NCBI GenBank assembly: GCA_016931185.1
Contig: JAFGFI010000122.1
Coordinates: forward strand, 1-50,249
DNA: 50,249 nt
From: Anaerolineae bacterium
Lineage (GTDB): Bacteria > Chloroflexota > Anaerolineae > B4-G1 > SLSP01
Direction: 5' to 3'
The notes below the pieces were generated by a model. The model had not been told where the DNA came from, made no database searches, and saw only the letters and a program-made list of their open reading frames with translations. The number at the start of each line of letters is the position of its first letter. The stretch's first letter is position 1. Position numbers and translations under genes: made by a program. Below are positions 16,473 to 23,381 of this stretch, piece after piece.

Positions 16473-17555
16473 ATGAGAATCCAAAGGCACAAAACGAAGG
16501 AAAGATCATTATCTCGCCGTCGTTTTCTGGAGTTGGCCAGTGGGGCAATGGGCGTGTTGGCCGTGGGCTGTGGGCGGGACACTTCGGATATTTCTCCTGA
16601 ACCTCCTGATTATGCGGATGATGGATGCGGTGTGCCGGTGTTTCGCGGGCCTTATCTACAACGCGATGTCCATATCGCGGCGTTTTTGCTGCCTGCTGAT
16701 AGCAATGCTTTGCGCCAACTATGCGCGGCGCGGCTGAATACCCCTGCAGGCGATAAGGTGTGTTATCTTCCTTTAGCCTCTTACGTGTTGTTGGTTTATG
16801 CTGAGATGCAAGTGCAGTCGTTGGACGATCGCGATGGCGCGTTGGGCTGGATGCGTGAGACGGAGGTTGGCGTATGGATTCCTACGCTGGCGCAACAGCA
16901 GATAGCCGGGGTTCGTGTACCTACACATCTTGCCTGGTTTTTGCCCTACCTGTTCGTCGATAATCCACACGCGATTGCTACCGGACGTGAAGTTTACGGA
17001 TTCCCCAAGACGTGGGGAGAGTGTAATCAATCTGTGCAAATTCAACAGCCTGAATTTACGCTCAAGGTGTGGGGCTTTGAAGAATTTGCGCCGGAAGCCG
17101 AGGGGAAACCATATCCTTTGTTGTCTGTACAAGCGGCGGATGTATCACCTTCTCCATCCGGGGGATGGCCCGATTGGGATACAGCTCGCGCCGCGCTCTT
17201 TCATCAGCTTTTTGCAAGTTGGGTAATCTCTGAAAATCAAGTGCCCTCTTCGTTATGGTTGGACGTCATGGAGCATACGCCCCTGGTCTTTCTTAAACAG
17301 TTTCGGGATGCTTCCCAGTCTCACAAGGCTTGTTACCAGGCCATTGTCGAAGCTCCGCTACATATCACAGCTTTTTATGGAGGCGGCTTGATTGACCAGC
17401 GTTGCCAGCTCACCTTTCATTCTCTGTCCAGTCACCCGTTGCCTGACGTGTTGGGATTGCCGGTAGATACAGAGGGATCTCTTGAAGCCTTAGCCACATT
17501 TTGGTTGCACCTGGATTTTACGCTAGACCACGGCGTTGAGGTATGGCGCGCCTAA
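16473..17555 (+). CDS. Tat-exported lipoprotein, acetoacetate decarboxylase-like
   Basis: 360 residues from the ATG at 16473, chosen because a promoter ends 6 bases before it and it puts the twin-arginine motif SRRRFLEL (14-21) near the N-terminus. The hydrophobic stretch ends in a lipobox-like AVGC (C33), so the mature protein is probably a lipoprotein folded before export. The rest resembles the acetoacetate decarboxylase family: GREVYGFPKT with K179 at the place of the Schiff-base Lys, while the second Lys of the usual PKK is Thr. Family members bind small keto or enol compounds; true decarboxylation is uncertain here. A GTG start at 16374 is possible but has no ribosome site. Confidence 0.7.
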   Translation: MRIQRHKTKERSLSRRRFLELASGAMGVLAVGCGRDTSDISPEPPDYADDGCGVPVFRGPYLQRDVHIAAFLLPADSNALRQLCAARLNTPAGDKVCYLPLASYVLLVYAEMQVQSLDDRDGALGWMRETEVGVWIPTLAQQQIAGVRVPTHLAWFLPYLFVDNPHAIATGREVYGFPKTWGECNQSVQIQQPEFTLKVWGFEEFAPEAEGKPYPLLSVQAADVSPSPSGGWPDWDTARAALFHQLFASWVISENQVPSSLWLDVMEHTPLVFLKQFRDASQSHKACYQAIVEAPLHITAFYGGGLIDQRCQLTFHSLSSHPLPDVLGLPVDTEGSLEALATFWLHLDFTLDHGVEVWRA

Positions 17556-17614
17556 TACATTGTCTTAAAATGTAAAATGCAAGCGGATTTTTATGCATCG
17601 TGCATCACTACGTT

Positions 17615-20600
17615 TCATAGTAGATGTTTGCTCAATTCCTGAACACTTGTCGTGTAATCGGTCAGTTCTGTTTGTAGGCGAGCGACGTCGTCGCCGTAGC
17701 GCAGGCGGCGAGCGAGGAAAGCGAAAGCTTCGCTGTCGGGAGGGGGTACAGTCAGATCCTTCGCATTCCCACGCACCATACGTAGACCATCAATCAGCCA
17801 CTGTAAAAAGGTGTGAGCTTTGCGCAGCCGTGTGTAATCACCAGATCTCAGCAATCCCACCTCCGCCAATGCCGCCATCGTCGCGCGCGTGTTGGTCAAG
17901 CGTAGCGCGGGAATTCGATGCCCGTGGGTGATCTGCAGGCCTTGCACCAGGTACTCCACATCCACTAACCCGCCGGGGCTGTATTTGGCGTTAAATGTTC
18001 CCCCCGTCACCAGGTGGCGTACCTGCCGCTCGCGCATCGCGCGCATCGCGGTCACATCAAAAGGTTGCCCGGTATAGACAAACGCATCGCGCAACTGCGC
18101 CACATGTTCCCCCAATCCGGGATTCCCCGCAATGGGGCGTAACCGGACAAGGGCCTGCCGTTCATAAGCCCACGCTGGGCCATCGGGCGCAAAATAGCGC
18201 TGGAAGGATTCTAGTGACACTGCCATGCTACCGGATTTGCCGTAGGGGCGCAGTTGCAAGTCAATCTCAAAGATGCCCTCACGTTTGGTGCGAATTGCGG
18301 TCACAAACGACTCCACCAGCTTCTCGTAAAATTCTGCCACAGATATCTGCGTCCGCGTAGTGGAATTATGCGCGCCGTCGGTTCGGCCATTGCCGGAGTA
18401 GATGAACATCAACTCAATATCCGATGCGAACCCCAACTCACGCCCGCCGCATTTGCCCAACGCGCACACCGCCATTTCGCTTAACTCTCCGTTGTCGAGA
18501 CGCGGCGTCCCGTAAACCGTGCGCAAATCCTCGTGGCACAGGTGATAGACCGAATTCACCACAACTTCAGCCAGGGCCGTCAATTCTTCCGAAAAATCCC
18601 AGAATTCTGCCGTATGTCCCAAAATATGGCGCATATCAATCCGGAACATCTCGCGGTCTTTGAAATCATTAAGCACCCTGCGCCAGGGAGCGTCCTCTGA
18701 GAGAGACTGTGACCCGCTGCGGATAGGTTGCAATTCAGACTCTATTTCTGTCTGCAATTGGGAGCGCGTTTTCATCGTCGCCAGCGCGTCCACATCGCGC
18801 ACGACGGGGAACAGGTTCGCGTGTTGCATCCGCAAGAAATCCTCCCAGAGGAAGTCGCTGACGCCCAACAAGCGGGCCAGTGCACTGAGTACGTCGGGAC
18901 GCTCCAAAGAAGCCAACTCGTCAGGCCAATCCTCGCGCTGGAAAAGCTGTCCTATAAACTGGCGGAAATACAACAACGCGGATTCAGGATTAGGGGATTG
19001 GGGCAACAGATGCGTAAAATGCTTGATCAACACCGATGCCACGCGCAATTGGCGTAATTTTTCCGGTGTAGTGATTTTATATCCATTGGCGTCGGTCACG
19101 TACAGCGTATCGTGAACGCGTTTCCCGATAGAATCCACCGTCATCTGGGCAATGTGGATACGATTATAGGCCAGTGCATTGGTAAATTCATAGAGAAAAC
19201 CGCTGGTATCCAGAGCGTCAATGTGCAGCACGGTATAGGGATCAGAAAGCGTGTTATCAATCTGAATGGCAATGGGATATAAGCTTGGTTCTCCGGGAAC
19301 CACTGCCTGTAATGTATTGGCCCAGCGTTTTGCCAGGAGCCCTCGCGCCTCGCGGGGCTGTCCATCGTGCATCAGCCGCAGCAACACACCCAAATCCCTG
19401 GCGTAGGTTTGCCATGTCCCCGTGGTCACAGTGGCGTGTTCCGGATACACGGTAAAAACATCCACTATCTTGCGCCTTTCGGAAGAGGAAAAAGTAGACG
19501 ATAGACGGTAGACAGAGGGAAAGTAATCGGCCCGTTCGGATACGGGGCGTTCGGGTTCATAGGTAAACACATGCCCGTTTACAATCGTGCATCCGTACAC
19601 AAAAATAAGGCCACAGATCAAAGACAATTCCCCCAAATAGTCATACGCAACAACAGTGAGCCGCCAGCCCTTATCGGCCAACTGCGCAGCTTCCACTTCG
19701 ACCAGGTTATCATTGTTCAATCGTTCCGCCAGGAGAGTGTGATGTTCGATTTCTTCTGCCGTAAACACTTCCATGTAAGAAGGAGCCATCCGGCTAATAT
19801 GGGCAGCCTGTTCAGAAACAGTCCGTTCAGAAACAGTCCGTTCAGAAACGGGGGGAGTATTTTCAACTACGGATTCCCGGTATACGTCTTTCATTTCCAT
19901 ATCATCACTCCCTAGATATTTTAAATAGATAGCACGGATAGCCGCGCGGTGTTGCTCATAACGGGCCAAAAACTGTGCGCCGGGGTTATTGGACTGGCGA
20001 GAAACCTCGCGTGTTTTAGCAGCCGTGGTCCCGGTTGGCACATTTTGGAATTCCAACCGCCGCGCGAGATGTGCCAGAGCATCTGCATCATCGGGCAACA
20101 CGTGAGTCTGCCGGTAATGCATCATCTGCAAGTGATGCTCGATAGTGCGCAGGAAAACATACCCGTCAACCAATATCCGGTAATCTGTTGCCGAAATAAG
20201 ATTGTACTTGGCGGCACGCGCCAGTGCATCTAACGTGTTATGACTGTGGAGATCGGGGATTTGCGCCCCATATAACAGTTGTAAATACTGCACTACAAAC
20301 TCCACATCGCGGATTGATCCTTCCCCTAACTTAACCTCACCCCACTCTCGTCCCTGCCGCCGCAGTTGAGACTCGGTACGTTGTTTCATTTCCCGCACAC
20401 TGGCACGTAATCGCACTCCGGCACGCAATTCCCGACTATTCACATTGAACAATAACGGGGGCACCTGCATCAGGAAGGCAGCGCCAACCGCCATATCTCC
20501 GGCAATAGGACGCGCTTTCAACAGAGCCTGCTTCTCCCACAAGCGCGCGTGCTTCTCCAAATAAGCCAAATATCCATCCACAGATGTTACCAACGCCCCC

Positions 20601-21448
20601 ACCTGTCCCCAGGGTCGCAGGCGCATATCCACCCGGTAAAGAAATCCCTCACCGGTTACACGGGTCAGGGCATCAATCAACCGTTCGCCCAAACGACAAT
20701 ACCGGGCTGCATCAGTACGGGCCAGGAACAACAAATCTATATCTGAACTATAATTCAGTTCTCCACCACCGAGCTTACCCATCGCCAATATCACAAAACC
20801 TTCCGGGATGATACCTGACTGTTCCATTGCCACCGTCAGACACGCATTCACCAGACTATCCGCTAGTTGTGAAAGTTGCGTTGTGACGGCAGGGAGATCA
20901 AACAAATTGAGTAAATCCCCCATCCCAATCCGCAGAAATTCCCAACGCTGATAACGGCGCAGCGCGTCTAATAAAGCAGGAATGGTCAGGGATTTAAAAC
21001 CTGCTAAGTCTGTATTGAAAGCATCCAGGGTCTTTGACTGCGTGAGTCGGCGATGAGCGATGAGTGGCTCGAAATATTCTGGATTGCGCAGCAGAATTTC
21101 CGTGAGAAACTGGCTACCTGCAAATAACCGCACCAGGATTTCAACCCCGCGTGGGTTTTCGGCTAAATATTTGAGTAGTCTCGCTTTATCCTCCGCGCTG
21201 CGAATGAAACGTTCCAAATTCACCAGCACGCGGTCCGGGTTAGCAGCATCGGACAAGGTTAGGAGCAAATAAGGTAACATATCGCTAACAGCCGCCGGGG
21301 CATCGGATATTTCAACGATACGCAACAAACATTTATGAGCTGTACGCCAATCGGTAATACCTAGCGGGCGCAGCCATTGTTCAATGCTTTCCGCACTCAA
21401 CTGCGCGAGTAGTAACTCCCGCGCGCGCTCATAGAGGAAAAAATTCAT
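17615..21448 (-). CDS. glnE: Glutamine synthetase adenylyltransferase/removase with inserted ACT domains
   Basis: 1277 residues, against about 950 for usual GlnE. N-terminal nucleotidyltransferase core GGELNYSSDIDL (N232, D236, D238), the de-adenylylating half in characterised enzymes; C-terminal core GGRELGFASDIEL (D1010, E1012), the adenylylating half. Each is followed by the helical GlnE/GlnD linker type. Between them, about residues 540-830, is an insert with two ACT-like modules: WRLTVVAYDYLGELS (about 590-640) and PYTVLHIDALDTSGFLYE (738-805, then VHDTLYVTDANG), which resemble the amino-acid-sensing ACT pair of GlnD. The insert contains a PVSER/TVSER repeat. It faces glnA, whose product has the adenylylated Tyr. 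No PII gene in the window. A perfect promoter lies 9 bases upstream. Confidence 0.92.
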   Translation of the reverse strand: MNFFLYERARELLLAQLSAESIEQWLRPLGITDWRTAHKCLLRIVEISDAPAAVSDMLPYLLLTLSDAANPDRVLVNLERFIRSAEDKARLLKYLAENPRGVEILVRLFAGSQFLTEILLRNPEYFEPLIAHRRLTQSKTLDAFNTDLAGFKSLTIPALLDALRRYQRWEFLRIGMGDLLNLFDLPAVTTQLSQLADSLVNACLTVAMEQSGIIPEGFVILAMGKLGGGELNYSSDIDLLFLARTDAARYCRLGERLIDALTRVTGEGFLYRVDMRLRPWGQVGALVTSVDGYLAYLEKHARLWEKQALLKARPIAGDMAVGAAFLMQVPPLLFNVNSRELRAGVRLRASVREMKQRTESQLRRQGREWGEVKLGEGSIRDVEFVVQYLQLLYGAQIPDLHSHNTLDALARAAKYNLISATDYRILVDGYVFLRTIEHHLQMMHYRQTHVLPDDADALAHLARRLEFQNVPTGTTAAKTREVSRQSNNPGAQFLARYEQHRAAIRAIYLKYLGSDDMEMKDVYRESVVENTPPVSERTVSERTVSEQAAHISRMAPSYMEVFTAEEIEHHTLLAERLNNDNLVEVEAAQLADKGWRLTVVAYDYLGELSLICGLIFVYGCTIVNGHVFTYEPERPVSERADYFPSVYRLSSTFSSSERRKIVDVFTVYPEHATVTTGTWQTYARDLGVLLRLMHDGQPREARGLLAKRWANTLQAVVPGEPSLYPIAIQIDNTLSDPYTVLHIDALDTSGFLYEFTNALAYNRIHIAQMTVDSIGKRVHDTLYVTDANGYKITTPEKLRQLRVASVLIKHFTHLLPQSPNPESALLYFRQFIGQLFQREDWPDELASLERPDVLSALARLLGVSDFLWEDFLRMQHANLFPVVRDVDALATMKTRSQLQTEIESELQPIRSGSQSLSEDAPWRRVLNDFKDREMFRIDMRHILGHTAEFWDFSEELTALAEVVVNSVYHLCHEDLRTVYGTPRLDNGELSEMAVCALGKCGGRELGFASDIELMFIYSGNGRTDGAHNSTTRTQISVAEFYEKLVESFVTAIRTKREGIFEIDLQLRPYGKSGSMAVSLESFQRYFAPDGPAWAYERQALVRLRPIAGNPGLGEHVAQLRDAFVYTGQPFDVTAMRAMRERQVRHLVTGGTFNAKYSPGGLVDVEYLVQGLQITHGHRIPALRLTNTRATMAALAEVGLLRSGDYTRLRKAHTFLQWLIDGLRMVRGNAKDLTVPPPDSEAFAFLARRLRYGDDVARLQTELTDYTTSVQELSKHLL
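19811..19850. repeat. 15-bp tandem repeat inside glnE
   Basis: The 15-mer TTCAGAAACAGTCCG occurs at 19811-19825 and 19826-19840, with ten matching bases at 19841-19850. It encodes PVSER/TVSER repeats in the linker just ahead of the ACT insert. The unit is a multiple of three, so copy change would stay in frame. A related PVSER sits between the two ACT-like modules (near 19530). Confidence 0.8.
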
Positions 21449-21457
21449 CGTATAGGG

Positions 21458-21485
21458 ATTATAAAGACAGGATAGGCTTTGTCAA
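21458..21485 (-). promoter_or_regulatory. Consensus promoter of glnE
   Basis: On the minus strand TTGACA (21485-21480) and TATAAT (21463-21458) are both exact consensus, with a 16-base spacer. Only nine bases separate the -10 box from the glnE ATG, so the mRNA would have a leader of a few bases or none. No ribosome site is present. Confidence 0.7.
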
Positions 21486-21504
21486 TGTGAAAAATGCCCC
21501 ATTT

Positions 21505-21540
21505 GGGTACTAGACAAAGGGTATCTAGTACCCTTATAAT
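21505..21540 (+). promoter_or_regulatory. glnA promoter with overlapping palindromic operator
   Basis: A perfect 10-bp inverted repeat, GGGTACTAGA (21505-21514) and TCTAGTACCC (21524-21533), covers the spacer and overlaps the -35 box TAGACA (21511-21516). TATAAT (21535-21540) follows directly after an 18-base spacer. A regulator bound here would block or recruit polymerase. The sequence does not look like the GlnR/TnrA or NtrC boxes I know. Confidence 0.65.
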
Positions 21541-21541
21541 G

Positions 21542-21576
21542 GGAGTTAGGAGTTAGGAGTTAAGAGTTAGGAGTTA
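21542..21576 (+). repeat. Heptanucleotide repeat in glnA leader
   Basis: Five consecutive 7-base units of GGAGTTA (one variant AGAGTTA at 21563-21569) lie between the glnA -10 box and its ribosome site. Each unit contains a GGAG core resembling a ribosome binding site. Copy number could alter leader length or decoy ribosome binding. Confidence 0.75.
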
Positions 21577-21598
21577 AGGAATTAAAAGGGGGAAAAAC

Positions 21599-23011
21599 AT
21601 GATGTTAAAAACAGTTGCTGATGTTATAAAAATGGGAAAAGAAGTACAAATGGTAGATTTGCGATTCACCGATTTACTGGGAATGTGGCATCATTTCACC
21701 ATACCTGCCCGCGAGCTAACCGAAGAACTCTTTGAGGAGGGTATTGGATTTGATGGATCATCGATTCGCGCGTTCCAGGAAATTCACGAATCAGACATGA
21801 TTTTGCTCCTGGATCCCAGCACAGCCTTCAAGGACCAAATTTTTGAAGTTCCTACCCTGGTCATTATTTGTGACATTTTCGACCCTTTGACCCGGCAGCC
21901 CTATAGCCGTGACCCACGGTATGTGGCAAAGAAGGCTGAGGCTTACCTTAAGCAGACGGGTATTGCTGATATTAGCTATTGGGGACCAGAAGCGGAATTT
22001 TTCTTATTCAGCACAGTGCGTTATGGAAGCGATACCAATTCCGCTTTCCATTACATTGACAGCCCTGAAGGTTGGTGGAACAGTGGTGAGGCTAATGGCA
22101 AAGGTGGACAAATTCCACCCAAGCGTGGCTATTTCCCTGTCCCTCCTACCGATACCAATCAAGATGTGCGCAGCCGGATCGTATTGGCGCTGGAAGCCGC
22201 TGGTGTACCTATCGAAGTACATCATCATGAGGTTGCCACCGCCGGACAGACGGAAATTGATATGCGTTATGGGACCCTGGTTCGTATGGCCGATAGCACA
22301 ATGATCTACAAATACATCGTCAAGAATGTGGCCCGCCAAAATGGACTGACAGCGACTTTTATGCCCAAGCCATTGTTTGGCGATAACGGCAGTGGAATGC
22401 ATGTCCATCAAAGCTTATGGAACAGTGATAACAATGTCTTCTTTGACGAGTCTGGTTATGCACAACTATCGGATACCGCCAGGTATTACATCGGAGGTCT
22501 GCTTAAGCACGCACCGGCACTCCTCGGTATAGTTGCACCAACGACAAACTCTTACCGCCGCCTGGTACCCGGTTTTGAAGCACCCGTAAACTTAGCATAC
22601 TCACAACGTAACCGCTCTGCTGTTTGCCGTATTCCTGTCTACTCCAAAAGCCCCAAAGCCAAGCGGGTTGAATTTCGCGCGCCGGATCCCTCATGTAATC
22701 CCTATCTCTGTTTTGCCGCGCTGTTGATGGCAGGTTTGGATGGGGTGCAAAATCAGATCGATCCTGGCGAACCGATGGATAAAGATCTTTATGATCTACC
22801 GCCGGAAGAAGCTGCCAAGGTCAAGCAAGTACCTGGCTCATTAGAAGCCGTGCTCAATGCATTGGAAGCCGATCATGAGTTCTTATTAAAGGGTGATGTG
22901 TTCACACCCGATTTGCTGGAAGCCTACATCGCCTACAAGCGACAAGCTGAGGTCAATCCAATGCAAATGCGTCCACATCCTTATGAGTTCACACTATATT
23001 ACGATATTTAA
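21599..23011 (+). CDS. glnA: Glutamine synthetase type I
   Basis: 470 residues, the normal length of a dodecameric GSI. It makes glutamine from glutamate, ammonia and ATP. Visible motifs: DLRFTDLLGMWHH at 20-32, GFDGSSIRAFQEIHESDM at 50-67, the ATP/metal core YWGPEAEFFLF near 128, PKPLFGDNGSGMHVHQSLW near 256, the substrate loop APTTNSYRRLVPG near 315, and Y398 in DLYDLPPEE, the position adenylylated by GlnE. The enzyme is thus the beta type regulated by the divergent glnE product. Start at the first of two adjacent ATGs behind AAAAGGGGG. The promoter carries a palindromic operator. Confidence 0.97.
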   Translation: MMLKTVADVIKMGKEVQMVDLRFTDLLGMWHHFTIPARELTEELFEEGIGFDGSSIRAFQEIHESDMILLLDPSTAFKDQIFEVPTLVIICDIFDPLTRQPYSRDPRYVAKKAEAYLKQTGIADISYWGPEAEFFLFSTVRYGSDTNSAFHYIDSPEGWWNSGEANGKGGQIPPKRGYFPVPPTDTNQDVRSRIVLALEAAGVPIEVHHHEVATAGQTEIDMRYGTLVRMADSTMIYKYIVKNVARQNGLTATFMPKPLFGDNGSGMHVHQSLWNSDNNVFFDESGYAQLSDTARYYIGGLLKHAPALLGIVAPTTNSYRRLVPGFEAPVNLAYSQRNRSAVCRIPVYSKSPKAKRVEFRAPDPSCNPYLCFAALLMAGLDGVQNQIDPGEPMDKDLYDLPPEEAAKVKQVPGSLEAVLNALEADHEFLLKGDVFTPDLLEAYIAYKRQAEVNPMQMRPHPYEFTLYYDI

Positions 23012-23021
23012 TACTTCAACA

Positions 23022-23113
23022 CTTCTGGGAGGTTAACAATCGTTCTATTTCAACAGAAAATTGGCTGAACCATACACCTGAACCACGTAAACACACTTGT
23101 AGCCTCCCGGAAG
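23022..23113 (+). other. RNA stem with wobble pairs downstream of glnA
   Basis: The gap 23012-23381 holds several inverted repeats and no gene. The first pairs 23022-23034 with 23101-23113 over 13 positions, the two imperfect ones being G-U only if read as plus-strand RNA; the loop is 66 bases. A second stem pairs 23145-23152 with 23174-23181. They may form the 3' end of the glnA transcript or a small RNA. No clear T-run follows the first stem. Confidence 0.4.
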
Positions 23114-23252
23114 ATGGCAGCCTGACCTATTTATTGTAGTTGAAGGACTGAATAGAGAAGGGGGAGATAAAACTTCAGTCCTCATGATCTGAACTAGACA
23201 AGGGAGTCCCAAACTATAACCTTGTATGGGTGACGGATCTTTATATTGGTGT

Positions 23253-23317
23253 GGGACGAGACATTCCGTGACTGTATAATGTGGGCAAAGAGATAGGGAA
23301 AAGGCGTGTCTCGTCCC
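23253..23317. repeat. 11-bp inverted repeat enclosing a TATAAT box
   Basis: GGGACGAGACA (23253-23263) and TGTCTCGTCCC (23307-23317) are exact complements with a 43-base interval that contains TATAAT at 23275-23280. A paired operator flanking the promoter of the downstream kinase gene is one reading; a long-loop hairpin is another. No good -35 box is visible. Confidence 0.5.
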
Positions 23318-23353
23318 GGCTTGTTTAATGACCTCGCTTATGCTAAAATTATT

Positions 23354-23377
23354 CCCACCTAAATATAACTAGGTGGG
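23354..23377 (+). promoter_or_regulatory. Hairpin covering the kinase ribosome site
   Basis: CCCACCT (23354-23360) pairs with AGGTGGG (23371-23377). The right arm is the ribosome binding site for the ATG at 23382, so the stem would hide it. This is a candidate for translational control of the histidine kinase. Confidence 0.5.
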
Positions 23378-23381
23378 GTTA

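Noticed and set aside
19811..19850. CRISPR-like short repeats
   Set aside because: The units are contiguous, without spacers, and code for a protein linker. No cas genes in the window.
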